Source: Roseburia sp. 831b
Lineage (GTDB): Bacteria; Bacillota; Clostridia; Lachnospirales; Lachnospiraceae
NCBI RefSeq assembly: GCF_001940165.2
Contig: NZ_CP135162.1
Location: forward strand, 1,827,501 to 1,891,500
Reading direction: 5' to 3'
DNA length: 64,000 nt
Part shown: one piece after another, positions 25,189 through 34,185 of the stretch
Position numbering within the stretch: position 1 is the first letter of the stretch
Layout of the letters: each line of letters begins with the position of its first letter
The notes under the pieces: generated by a model
Database searches by the model: none
The model's input: only the letters and a program-made list of their open reading frames with translations
What the model was told of the DNA's origin: nothing
Translations under genes and position numbers: made by a program

Positions 25189-26790
25189 ATGGCGATGGAA
25201 TATACAGAAGAACAATTGAATAATTTTGACAAGGCTACCCTTATTCAACTGTTTTTGGCACAACAATCACAACTCAAAGATATTGATCGGAAACTGCAAC
25301 TGTTGTTGGAACAGGTCGCTGTATTGAACAATAACCGTTTTGGGAAGTCATCTGAGAAACTTGATGTAGATAACCAGATCAGCTTCTTAGAGGTTGATGG
25401 CAATATCGTTTATTTTAATGAAGCAGAAGCTGTTGCAGCCCTTGAATGCTCAGAGGAAGAAGAAACATCGAAACCTCATAGTAAAAAGAAAAAGGGGAAA
25501 CGCGCTGCTGACATCAAAGGTCTTCCAATCGTTCCGGTTGAACACAAGATGACGGAAGACGAGTTAATCGACGAATTCGGAGAAGATGGCTGGTATCAGC
25601 TTGAAGATGAAGTATACCATCGCTATCGTTTTACCCCAATGAAGATTGAAATCGAAGAACATCACGTTGGCGTGTATAAATCTAAAAAGGACAATCATTT
25701 CAAAAAGGCAGATCATCCTGCTTATTTACTAAGAAACAGTCTTGTTTCACCATCTTTGCTAGCAGGCATTTGGAATGCCAAATATGTTAATGCAGCACCT
25801 CTTTATCGTCAGGAACAGGAATTCCAAAGAATGGGTCTTAACATCGATCGCGCGGATATGGCTCATTGGACCATTCTATGTGCAGAGAGATATCTCTCAA
25901 TCTTTTATGATTATCTGCACGAGAAAATGTATGACTATCATGTCTTACAAGCAGATGAGACTCCGGTTCTTGTTTCAAAAGAAAACAGAACTACCGGAAA
26001 TAAGCATTACATGTGGGTATACCGTACAGGAAAGATGTATCTGAATAAGCAGATCATCTTGTACGAGTACCAACCATCTCGTAATGCCAGTCATCCACGA
26101 GCTTTTCTTAAAGATTTTCAAGGAATTTGTCTGACGGATGGCTATCAGGTCTACCATACGATTGAAAAAGAACGCGAAGACCTGAAAATCGCTGGGTGCT
26201 GGGCACATGCAAGACGTCGCTTCGATGAGGCTGTTAAGGCTCTACCAAAGGCAAACCAGAAAATGTCTCTTGCATATCTGGCATTGAAGCAAATCCAAGC
26301 AATCTATCGCGAGGAGAACAAGCTTGGGGACATGAATCCGGATGAACGCCTGAAACATCGTCAGTTGACTGTAAAGCCACTGGTGGATGCTTATTTTGCA
26401 TGGGCAAAACAGAATCTCATGTCTGTTCCGCCGAAGAGTAAGACAGCAAATGGATTTACTTACTCCTTGAATCAGGAAAAGTATTTGAGAACATTCCTTG
26501 AAGATGGAGAAGTGCCAATCGATAACAATTCGGCAGAACAGGCAATTCGGCCATTCTGTGTAGGCAAGAAAAACTGGGTTATGATTGATACCATCGCAGG
26601 GGCAGAAGCAAGTGCAATCATTTACAGCATTGCAGAAACTGCAAAGGCTAACGATCTAAAACCTTATAATTACTTTGAATATCTTCTGACAGAGATTCCA
26701 AAGCACATGGATGACCATGATGCAAGTTTTTGTGAAGATCTGCTTCCTTGGTCAGACAAGCTACCAAAGGAATGCAGAAAGCAACTTTAA
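25189..26790 (+). CDS. tnpC: IS66 transposase TnpC
   Basis: The 533-residue DDE transposase has an N-terminal coiled coil (about 5-45), an IS66 zinc-binding region in modified form, and the catalytic triad: Asp in LQADETPVLV, Asp in CLTDGYQVYH and Glu in DNNSAEQAIRPFCVGKKNW. The usual C-terminal dimerisation tail is present. It appears intact, so the insertion sequence may be active. Confidence 0.95.
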   Translation: MAMEYTEEQLNNFDKATLIQLFLAQQSQLKDIDRKLQLLLEQVAVLNNNRFGKSSEKLDVDNQISFLEVDGNIVYFNEAEAVAALECSEEEETSKPHSKKKKGKRAADIKGLPIVPVEHKMTEDELIDEFGEDGWYQLEDEVYHRYRFTPMKIEIEEHHVGVYKSKKDNHFKKADHPAYLLRNSLVSPSLLAGIWNAKYVNAAPLYRQEQEFQRMGLNIDRADMAHWTILCAERYLSIFYDYLHEKMYDYHVLQADETPVLVSKENRTTGNKHYMWVYRTGKMYLNKQIILYEYQPSRNASHPRAFLKDFQGICLTDGYQVYHTIEKEREDLKIAGCWAHARRRFDEAVKALPKANQKMSLAYLALKQIQAIYREENKLGDMNPDERLKHRQLTVKPLVDAYFAWAKQNLMSVPPKSKTANGFTYSLNQEKYLRTFLEDGEVPIDNNSAEQAIRPFCVGKKNWVMIDTIAGAEASAIIYSIAETAKANDLKPYNYFEYLLTEIPKHMDDHDASFCEDLLPWSDKLPKECRKQL

Positions 26791-26960
26791 AACCAACGCC
26801 GCTCTTTGGAGCGGCTAATCAAGTATTAGTACCGACTATGGTGCGTTTACTTATACTTAAATATTGCCATAGATTTTTTGCATTTACAATGGGTGTTGCT
26901 CGTTTACTCCCACAAAAAATAAATTTTTTATAGGGAGTAACCACCAACTTATCCTAGCCA

Positions 26961-26997
26961 AATAACAATAGAGTGCCTCCGGCACTCTATTGTTATT
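26961..26997. terminator. Perfect 17-bp hairpin after rep
   Basis: AATAACAATAGAGTGCC (26961-26977) pairs with GGCACTCTATTGTTATT (26981-26997) around a 3-base loop, 18 bases after the rep stop. It has no long T tail, so it could be a weak terminator or a structural element of the replicon. Confidence 0.6.
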
Positions 26998-27014
26998 ACT
27001 TTACTCTATGATTC

Positions 27015-28253
27015 TTATGCACTTGGTGGAAGATATTCAGGGAAGTCAAATATATCCATTTGTCCCTCTAATTGTTCTTGCTTTTGTTTATTACTATTTG
27101 AAGTCACTTCATGCATTTTAGGCACAAGACAATTTTGTTTTTCATCTAACTCCCAATCGGTTATATATGTAGATTTTGGGTCTACTGCTTTTATCAGTTC
27201 CAATTTTTTCTTTATATCATAATTTGAGCAGTCAAATATATAGTCAACGATAGCATATTCTTTTATATTATCCCTATCTTCATATACAACAACCTTATGT
27301 ATTCTACGGACAAATGCCACGAATGTTTCCCATTCATTTTCTTGCACATGTTTATATTGTTCCCACAAATCAACATTTGTCATAAAATACGCTTTAGTAA
27401 AACATGCTTGCTTGTTATTATAACGTGCATCAAGGTTACAAGGATATCCGTCCAATAGTTGTAGCATTGTTGATATTTTTATATCACTTCGAAATTCTTC
27501 AAAAGCAATTACATCTTGCATATTGTAATCGTCGAAAGGGTGCTCGTATGAATTCACACGATAAACATTTGCATATCCATACTTTTCCATAACTCCTCTA
27601 GTTTTTCCAGCACCAGACGCACCCCAGATATATGTAACATCCAAGTCACGCCAAGTATCTTTGAATTTATCTCTCATTATATCTTGACGTATTCTATCTA
27701 TACTTCCTGCATATTTCATAAGAGTTGGTTTTGCTTCGTATATTTGTGCATTTGTATATCCCATCAATATCAACTTTTGCAATAACTCTAAATCTGTTCT
27801 TGCACCTTGTCTTTCTATCGGGCATTCTCCGATTTCAAATTGTTTACCATCTATTCGTTCTTTGACTTTTTCGTCTAATTCCCATTTTCCTTGTTTGAAT
27901 AAATAGTTTTTGTTTTGCAGACAACTTCCCTTACATGCATCATAGTGCACATTCGGAAAAACTGTTTTAAACTTGCTTTTCTTAATTCCATCTTTGGCAT
28001 ATAAAAAAATATGAATATGTTCCATATGATTTTCTTCTAGACCAATTTCATACGAAAAGCAAGCATAGTCGAGCGTTGGAAAGTTATCTTTTATATACTC
28101 TCTTAATAAATTTTCGTCTTTCCAAAATTTAGCATACTCTTCTTTCTCTTGTGGATTGTTTATTACCAATTGCCATTTTCTACTTCCCGAAGGTTGTGAT
28201 TTTTTTGCCCTACATTCGTTTGGCAGTTCGTGAGCGAAATTTGAATTTTTCAT
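27015..28253 (-). CDS. rep: Rolling-circle replication initiator, CRESS-type Rep (HUH endonuclease plus SF3 helicase)
   Basis: The 412-residue protein has the CRESS-DNA Rep order. Motif I is WQLVINNP (27-34). Motif II with the metal-binding HxH is HIHIF (79-83). Motif III with the nicking Tyr is NYLFK (Tyr117, Lys120). An SF3 helicase follows, with Walker A GASGAGKT (211-218), Walker B VIAFEE (248-253) and motif C around Asn293 (YFMTNVD). All key residues are present, so it should nick, ligate and unwind. Such Reps are known from eukaryotic CRESS viruses and from bacterial pCRESS plasmids. Here it sits in a chromosomal element next to an integrase. The ribosome site is AAGGAGG. Confidence 0.92.
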   Translation of the reverse strand: MKNSNFAHELPNECRAKKSQPSGSRKWQLVINNPQEKEEYAKFWKDENLLREYIKDNFPTLDYACFSYEIGLEENHMEHIHIFLYAKDGIKKSKFKTVFPNVHYDACKGSCLQNKNYLFKQGKWELDEKVKERIDGKQFEIGECPIERQGARTDLELLQKLILMGYTNAQIYEAKPTLMKYAGSIDRIRQDIMRDKFKDTWRDLDVTYIWGASGAGKTRGVMEKYGYANVYRVNSYEHPFDDYNMQDVIAFEEFRSDIKISTMLQLLDGYPCNLDARYNNKQACFTKAYFMTNVDLWEQYKHVQENEWETFVAFVRRIHKVVVYEDRDNIKEYAIVDYIFDCSNYDIKKKLELIKAVDPKSTYITDWELDEKQNCLVPKMHEVTSNSNKQKQEQLEGQMDIFDFPEYLPPSA

Positions 28254-28400
28254 AAAAATTCCTCCTTGACTAATTTATTAGGTTTTTACACCTTTCAAAA
28301 AGGACTTTTTCGCTCACAGTATCCCTTTTGCATATAGAAGAAAAAACCTTGTTTCATCTTCTCATATTTATTATACACACGAAATTTCAAATCTACAACA

Positions 28401-28575
28401 AATGTGCCCTCTTTCAGAAAAAATTTTTTTCGGCACATCAAACACAGCGAGCACAAAAACAAATGTGCCGAAAAAAAGCCTTTTAATTTGAGCCTTTAGA
28501 CTATGTGACACAAAAGTCCGCTAGGGAATCCTGCGATTTCTACCTCCGGTACAAATCGCTCCTAGCGGACTTTTG
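28401..28575. other. Structured origin-like region between integrase and rep
   Basis: Two large perfect inverted repeats lie here. One has 15-bp arms TTTTTTTCGGCACAT (28424-28438) and ATGTGCCGAAAAAAA (28463-28477), with a third AATGTGCC copy at 28401-28408. The second has 15-bp arms CAAAAGTCCGCTAGG (28511-28525) and CCTAGCGGACTTTTG (28561-28575). It encloses GCGATTT/AAATCGC (28533-28539, 28553-28559) and TACC/GGTA at the tip. Its position beside rep, and the nested cruciform, fit a double-strand origin for Rep. The outer hairpin also abuts the integrase stop and could terminate transcription. Confidence 0.6.
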
Positions 28576-28577
28576 CC

Positions 28578-29801
28578 TTATAAGTTCTGCATAGCAACAA
28601 GAACTTGCAATATATCTTGTTCAAATAAATGACTATATGTTTTTATTATCGTTTCCTGCGTATCTCCACTAACCTTTTCAATGACTGGGAGTGGAACTCC
28701 CTTGGAAATCAAATTACTAATATATGTATGTCTAAATCCATGGGGGCTAATATGGTCTATTTCTATCTTCTTGCATGTTTTAGTTATAATATCAAGATAT
28801 GCTCCATAATTACATGTAAACACTCTATCAGTTGTTTTTCCACCTCTAGCCAAATGTTTGGCTTTATATTTCTCAAACAAATACTCTGTATCGGGTGGAA
28901 TAGGAATTTTCCTATTCTTCTTATTTTTGGGGTCTTTTATTATTTTCATGTCTGAAACATAACTTTTATTAACCTTTATTTGCATACCACGAACATGTTC
29001 CTCATTTGTTGTATCTCGTGGAACCAATCGCAAAGGAGCATTTTCTTCTGCTTCCTTACTCTTATAATAACTGAATTCAATAAAATCATCATAAGTCAGT
29101 GCTAATGCTTCTCCAACTCTCATTCCTGTATAGTAAAGCAGATTAAAGAAAAAACGAAACTCTACATATCTATCAATCCCTAAACGGACAAATTTCGTAT
29201 TATGTAAGTAATTATCAATTTTCTTATATTCTTCATGCGTCAAAATTCTATAATCATCACTATTTTTTGTTTCAGTTTTTACATTTTCACTTCTATGTAA
29301 TGGATTTTCTTTTATCAAACTCTTTTTGTATGCTAAATTTATCAATTTACGAAAGCATGAATTCAGACTATGTATAGTTTCTTCCGCATATCCTTTTTCC
29401 TTTATTTTGGCAAATGTTTCATAATAGACATCATCAGTAATATTTTTCAACTTTGTATCTTTTGGAATAACCTGTATAAGCATATTAAACTGTTGTTCTG
29501 TATTACGAACAGTTACCTTACTCTTATTTGTTGCAATAGCCTGTTTATTCCATAAAGCAAAAATACCCTCAAGCGTTATATCTTTATCTTCAGCCTTTAA
29601 CCCCTCTGCCTGCAAAATAGCCAATTGTTTTTTTGCTTCTGCTATTGTTCCAATGTTATATATCCATTTTGCCCTATAATCGTTTTTTTGCTTTGTAGGG
29701 TTATAAACTTTGTAATTATACTTCACATCATATTTATTTGTGCTTTCATTTAAATATATATTTTTATGTTTTGTTTTTGTACGTTTTACTTTTTTAGCCA
29801 T
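28578..29801 (-). CDS. int: Tyrosine integrase of the integrated element
   Basis: The 407-residue protein has an N-terminal AP2-like/arm-binding region (about 1-60), a SAM-like core-binding domain (about 65-165) and a catalytic domain. The catalytic domain has Arg in TGMRVGEALALTYDD, Lys in KNKKNRKIPIP, HGFRHTYISNL for the HxxR pair and the nucleophile Tyr in IIKTYSHL. The usual second His (GH) is replaced by Asp (SGDTQ), a tolerated variant in some integrases. It lies next to the right attachment site, as integrases usually do, with candidate arm repeats between the gene and the end. Confidence 0.93.
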   Translation of the reverse strand: MAKKVKRTKTKHKNIYLNESTNKYDVKYNYKVYNPTKQKNDYRAKWIYNIGTIAEAKKQLAILQAEGLKAEDKDITLEGIFALWNKQAIATNKSKVTVRNTEQQFNMLIQVIPKDTKLKNITDDVYYETFAKIKEKGYAEETIHSLNSCFRKLINLAYKKSLIKENPLHRSENVKTETKNSDDYRILTHEEYKKIDNYLHNTKFVRLGIDRYVEFRFFFNLLYYTGMRVGEALALTYDDFIEFSYYKSKEAEENAPLRLVPRDTTNEEHVRGMQIKVNKSYVSDMKIIKDPKNKKNRKIPIPPDTEYLFEKYKAKHLARGGKTTDRVFTCNYGAYLDIITKTCKKIEIDHISPHGFRHTYISNLISKGVPLPVIEKVSGDTQETIIKTYSHLFEQDILQVLVAMQNL

Positions 29802-29869
29802 AAAAAAACCCCCCGTTTTCGTATATTGATTGATTTATACTGAATTCGCTTTAAATATACTACGAATAA

Positions 29870-29899
29870 TATACGAATTCAACCATAAATATACGAATT
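29870..29899. repeat. Two TATACGAATT motifs inside the right end
   Basis: Copies at 29870-29879 and 29890-29899 are in direct orientation, 20 bases apart (two helical turns), and match the copy inside the left end. They are candidate arm sites for the integrase. Confidence 0.5.
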
Positions 29900-29945
29900 T
29901 CGAAGGGTTTAACCTTTGAAAAACCTTGATTTTACTAGGTTTTAT

Positions 29946-31511
29946 TTATCTAATGATTTCATCGTAGTGAAAAATATCTGTAAGTAAGTTTTTTTTCAAT
30001 ATCATCAGTAATACCGCTTCTTGCTTTCTATCTTCCATCTCAACAGCACTTTGTTCAAGTTGCTTCCACAATGCATTGACTATCTCCAATCCTTTCTCTG
30101 GCTTTCCCATCTTTCTGTTCAAAATAGCCAAATAATATACCAACATCATTTCCATTCTCGAAAAAAAATGTTTCTCAGCATCCATATAATTACCTTGAAT
30201 CGTTAGTGAAATTGCCCTCCCTAATCTTTCACCATACTGTTCTACCGTAATTTTTTTATCCAAAAACAATGCAATATCCGTCATTCCCTCAATAAGTTGG
30301 TGATTTTGTACATATCTAGCTTTATTTCCTAGCATTTTTTTCAACTGTTCTAGCAATTGTAATTCATCGCCTTTCGACGCTCTTTTACTCAACATCTTTA
30401 TCTTATCTACCAGTGTTATATCTATGTAGTTTTCTGTAATAATATCTGCATTATATATTCCAAGTGGTATATTCAATTCCTGGAAAAGTAAATCAAGTGT
30501 TCCTCCCTTCGCATCCCGCAATCCATTTTCCAATACCCGATATGTTTTCTCACTACAACAATTTCTGGCAACATCTTTTACTGTTTTATTCTTCTCTAAT
30601 CGGTATTTTTTCAGTACCTCGTTCAAAAGAAATACTTCATACGTTGGCTTTATTTGCCAAAAAGAATCTTTATCTATCCGATATTCCTTCTTTATTGCTT
30701 GAAGTATAGATAACATAGCTTCAAAATTTTCTGGTGGCTGCTGATTGATTTTCTGATACTCTGATATAATTCCCTCTAATAACCTATCCATTCCCTCTAT
30801 TTTAAAATTTCTTCTTTTTAGTTCAATTGCTTTTTTATATAGTAAAATCTTTTCGTTGATGTCTAATGTATGCATATATTTTCCATAAACGTAAACAGCT
30901 CTTCCATATATTTCCACCATTTTCTCGCCCTCGAATCGCATTTCTATATAACGAAGCAAAAATTGGATGAGTTCATATTCTTCCGTCCATTTCTCTGGAA
31001 AAAGAATACATTTTTTCTCCATAAAAAGAAGCATATAATTAATTTCCACCATGCTAAGACAATTTTTCATTGTCAATCCATTCGGGTAATTTAATACTGT
31101 ATAGGAAATCGCCCGATGCATCTGTTTTAAATCGTTTTTTTAATACCCCTGCCAAAATGTACAAAATTGCAAGTGTAATTTTGCATCCATATATTTTCCC
31201 GAACTTCCTGAATAAACTACGCTATCTATCCTCTCCCCTCGAACTACCTGTGCAACGATATTACGTCCCCATAATTGATATTCGTATTCTGGTTTAGACA
31301 TCATAATAATAAAATACTTTAATGACTTTCCTACTCGTTCAAAAAGCATTTGTATCATATAACTTCCCGGATAACTTTCATCATTTTCAAAGCGTGACAA
31401 TTCTTTCGCAGACAATAACCCCATACTGACATCTTCCTGTGAAAAACCAGTCATCTCTCGAATGTCTTTATAAATCTTCCCTATCTTTAGTTTTTCATCT
31501 TGTTGCTGCAT
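29946..31511 (-). pseudogene. XRE/TPR-type transcriptional regulator, N-terminal part, doubly inactivated
   Basis: The gene starts at 31511 (ATG preceded by CGGAGAGG). It encodes an XRE helix-turn-helix (GKIYKDIREMTGFSQEDVS, then LSRFENDESYPG) followed by long helical repeats like those of RRNPP/Rgg regulators. Two lesions are visible. A TAA at 31142-31140, next to a run of seven A, interrupts the frame after FWQGY. The same frame continues with KNDLKQMHRAISYTVLNYP, which looks coding. The C-terminus is cut at the 10-bp att repeat, where the frame runs into element DNA and stops at 29946. The missing end is at 21617-21844. The intact protein would be about 594 residues. Confidence 0.82.
29958..29967. 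other. attR core of the integrated element
   Basis: TTCATCGTAG is identical to 21845-21854 and in the same orientation. It falls inside codons of the interrupted regulator (minus strand HYDE). Confidence 0.8.
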
Positions 31512-31583
31512 TTTACCTCTCCGTACCATCATTAATACAGTTTGTTATAACACAAAAATACGGCTTTTTCAATCATCCTCCCG

Positions 31584-32351
31584 CTACATTGCATCTTTCA
31601 TGGATTTTACATATTCTCCTACATAGGTCGGAGCGTCTTTTCCATACTTTGCTATTATTTTAACAATCGCAGAACCCACGATGGCGCCGTCGGAAAGCTC
31701 TGCCATCTTCTTTGCCTGTTCCGGTGTGGAGATTCCAAACCCGATTGCGACCGGAATATCCGTATTTTCTTTGATTACCGTAACAATGGATGCTAAATCT
31801 GTCTTAATCTCACTTCTTGTTCCGGTAACGCCAAGGCTTGAGACCAGATATAAAAATCCCTCTGCCTCTTTTGCAATCATTGCGATTCTTTGGTCGGAAG
31901 TCGGTGCAATCATCGAGACGAAATCAATGTCGTACTTTTTGCAGATTGGCTGGAATTCCATCTTCTCTTCGTATGGAATATCCGGCAAAATCAGTCCGTC
32001 CATACCAATCTCTTTACAGGTTGAAAGGAAGCGTTCTGCCCCGTAAGAAAAGACTACATTTGCGTACGTCATAAACACCATTGGAACCGTTACCGTTTTG
32101 CGAAGTTCTTTCACAAATGCAAAAATTTTATCGGTTGTCACGCCACCTTTTAACGCCCGGACATTTGCCTCCTGAATGACAGGTCCCTCTGCTGTCGGGT
32201 CGGAAAATGGAATGCCTAGCTCAATCAAATCTGCTCCGTTTTCCACTGCTGCCTTTACTGCTGCCGCCGTTGTCTCTAAATCCGGGTCTCCACAGGTGAA
32301 AAATGCAATAAACGCCTTTCCATTTTCAAATGCTTTTTTAATATTACTCAT
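31584..32351 (-). CDS. trpA: Tryptophan synthase alpha subunit
   Basis: TrpA splits indole-glycerol phosphate to indole, which passes to TrpB. The 255-residue protein has the catalytic Glu in [20 protein letters not shown], the Asp region [10 protein letters not shown], and the phosphate-binding [10 protein letters not shown]. The ATG at 32351 ([12 protein letters not shown]) is chosen rather than an upstream in-frame ATG. It overlaps the trpB stop by 8 bases, in keeping with translational coupling. It is the last gene of the operon; I see no clear terminator behind it. Confidence 0.97.
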   Translation of the reverse strand: MSNIKKAFENGKAFIAFFTCGDPDLETTAAAVKAAVENGADLIELGIPFSDPTAEGPVIQEANVRALKGGVTTDKIFAFVKELRKTVTVPMVFMTYANVVFSYGAERFLSTCKEIGMDGLILPDIPYEEKMEFQPICKKYDIDFVSMIAPTSDQRIAMIAKEAEGFLYLVSSLGVTGTRSEIKTDLASIVTVIKENTDIPVAIGFGISTPEQAKKMAELSDGAIVGSAIVKIIAKYGKDAPTYVGEYVKSMKDAM

Positions 32352-33534
32352 GGATATCCTCCCCTCTGTAACGTGCAATCGCTGCACAGTCCTTATCTCC
32401 TCTGCCGGAAATGGTAATCACAATCACGTTATCTTTTTCCATCGTTGGCGCTAATTTCATTGCATAAGCAACTGCGTGAGCCGACTCGATGGCTGGAATA
32501 ATCCCCTCCATCCTGGATAAGTACTCAAACGCATTTACCGCTTCATCATCAGTAACCGGCACATACTCGGCTCTTCCGATATCATGAAGATGTGCGTGTT
32601 CCGGTCCGATTCCCGGATAATCAAGTCCCGCTGAAATCGAATAAACCGGTGCAATCTGACCATACGCATCCTGACAGAAATATGATTTCATTCCATGGAA
32701 AATACCAAGCTTTCCGGTTGAAATCGTGGCCGCCGTCTCAAAGGTTCCGATTCCTCTTCCGGCTGCCTCACAGCCAATCAGTCTGACACCTTTATCCTCA
32801 ATAAAATGATAAAAGGAGCCCATCGCATTTGAACCGCCGCCGACACACGCAATCACCGCATCCGGTAATCTACCTTCTTTTTCTAAAATCTGTTCCTTGG
32901 TCTCCTTTGAAATCACCGCCTGGAAGTCACGCACAATGGTTGGAAAAGGATGTGGTCCCATGACCGAACCAAGGCAATAATGTGTGTCATCAATCCGTGA
33001 TGTCCACTCTCTCATTGCCTCTGAAACAGCATCTTTTAATGTGGCTGTACCAGATTTTACCGGAATTACCTCGGCGCCTAACAAACGCATCCGGTACACA
33101 TTTAACGCCTGACGAATCGTATCCTCCTCCCCCATGAATACGACACATTCCATTCCAAGCAACGCTGCAGCCGTCGCAGTCGCAACTCCGTGCTGGCCTG
33201 CCCCGGTCTCTGCAATCAGCCTTGTTTTTCCCATCTTTTTGGCGAGGAGCGCCTGACCTAATACATTGTTGATTTTATGGGAACCTGTATGGTTTAAGTC
33301 CTCACGTTTCAAATATATCTTGGCACCGCCTAAATCCTCGGTCATTTTCTTTGCGTAATACAGTCTGGATGGTCTGCCTGCGTATTCATTTAAAAGTTCA
33401 GTCAGTTCCCGGTTGAATTCCGGGTCATTTTTATAAAAATTGTATGCCTCTTCTAATTCATTCACTGCATTCATCAGCGTTTCCGGGATATACTGCCCAC
33501 CGTGAATGCCAAAACGTCCATTTGGATTTGTCAT
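32344..33534 (-). CDS. trpB: Tryptophan synthase beta subunit
   Basis: The 396-residue PLP enzyme joins indole and serine. The PLP lysine lies in [20 protein letters not shown], the catalytic Glu in [13 protein letters not shown] and the phosphate loop in [15 protein letters not shown]. It is of the TrpB1 type that pairs with TrpA. Its start overlaps the trpF stop as ATGA and its end overlaps trpA. Confidence 0.98.
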   Translation of the reverse strand: MTNPNGRFGIHGGQYIPETLMNAVNELEEAYNFYKNDPEFNRELTELLNEYAGRPSRLYYAKKMTEDLGGAKIYLKREDLNHTGSHKINNVLGQALLAKKMGKTRLIAETGAGQHGVATATAAALLGMECVVFMGEEDTIRQALNVYRMRLLGAEVIPVKSGTATLKDAVSEAMREWTSRIDDTHYCLGSVMGPHPFPTIVRDFQAVISKETKEQILEKEGRLPDAVIACVGGGSNAMGSFYHFIEDKGVRLIGCEAAGRGIGTFETAATISTGKLGIFHGMKSYFCQDAYGQIAPVYSISAGLDYPGIGPEHAHLHDIGRAEYVPVTDDEAVNAFEYLSRMEGIIPAIESAHAVAYAMKLAPTMEKDNVIVITISGRGDKDCAAIARYRGEDIHE

Positions 33535-34145
33535 TTTCTCTCTTCCTTTCTGACTGCAGCTGCAAAAGCTGCCATTTTTTCTTTGCTTTTGACGCCATCT
33601 TCTTCAATGCCGGAACTGACATCGACGGCGTAAGGATGCAGCAATTCGATTGCTTCCCTTACATTATCCGGCGATAACCCACCGGCAAGGAAATAAGGTT
33701 TACATAATTTTTCAATCTTGTTCCAATTGAATGTGGTACCCGTTCCGGCACCGGAATCTAATAACAGGTAATCCACGCTGCATGATGGGAGTTTTGTTTC
33801 CGCATATGCGCTCTCCTCTGTAACCTGGACTGCCTTGATAATTGGCTTATCCGTCATTGTTTTTAATCTACGGATATATTCCTCATCCTCACTGCCATGA
33901 AGCTGGGCGATATCAATCGTTCCATTTTCTAAAAGTCCGGCAATCACTTCCGGTTCTTCCCCTACAAACACACCGACCGCTAAAATTTCCGGTGATAACA
34001 GATTCTTTAATTCCATTGCTTTTTGCGGTGTCACATATCGCTTACTTTTTTTTGCAAATACAAACCCGATATATTCTGGCTTGATTTCATTGACTGCCTC
34101 AATATCGCAAGGTCTCGTAAGCCCGCAAAATTTCATTTTTGTCAT
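33531..34145 (-). CDS. trpF: Phosphoribosylanthranilate isomerase
   Basis: The 204-residue TIM barrel performs the third step of tryptophan synthesis. The catalytic Cys is in [11 protein letters not shown] and the Asp in DYLLLDSG. The phosphate-binding segments are [11 protein letters not shown] and [13 protein letters not shown]. It follows trpC after 40 bases and overlaps trpB by ATGA. Confidence 0.97.
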   Translation of the reverse strand: MTKMKFCGLTRPCDIEAVNEIKPEYIGFVFAKKSKRYVTPQKAMELKNLLSPEILAVGVFVGEEPEVIAGLLENGTIDIAQLHGSEDEEYIRRLKTMTDKPIIKAVQVTEESAYAETKLPSCSVDYLLLDSGAGTGTTFNWNKIEKLCKPYFLAGGLSPDNVREAIELLHPYAVDVSSGIEEDGVKSKEKMAAFAAAVRKEERK

Positions 34146-34185
34146 GCGAATCGCCCTGCCTTTCCGTAGTCTGCAAACTTTTACA

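Larger units (their letters stand above)
24033..26850 (+). mobile_element. Complete IS66 family insertion sequence
   Basis: The element is 2818 bp. Its ends are inverted: GTAAACGCACCATAGT at the left and ACTATGGTGCGTTTAC at the right, 16 identical bases followed by a weaker match. It is flanked by an 8-bp duplication TTATACTT, the duplication size known for IS66. It holds the usual three genes tnpA, tnpB and tnpC in order on the plus strand, all intact. It landed between the recombinase and rep genes of the older integrated element, so it arrived later. Confidence 0.95.
21845..29967. mobile_element. Integrative element with a CRESS-type Rep, tyrosine integrase and lnu(C)-like gene
   Basis: The element spans 8.1 kb including a later IS66 insertion, or about 5.3 kb without it and one TTATACTT copy. 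All native genes run on the minus strand: integrase, Rep, a second tyrosine recombinase and a lincosamide nucleotidyltransferase. The boundaries rest on the 10-bp direct repeat and on the exact repair of the host regulator frame when one repeat copy is removed. TATACGAATT motifs recur just inside both ends (21930-21939, 29870-29879, 29890-29899) and look like integrase arm sites. There is no relaxase or conjugation gene, so movement between cells would need help. Confidence 0.82.
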
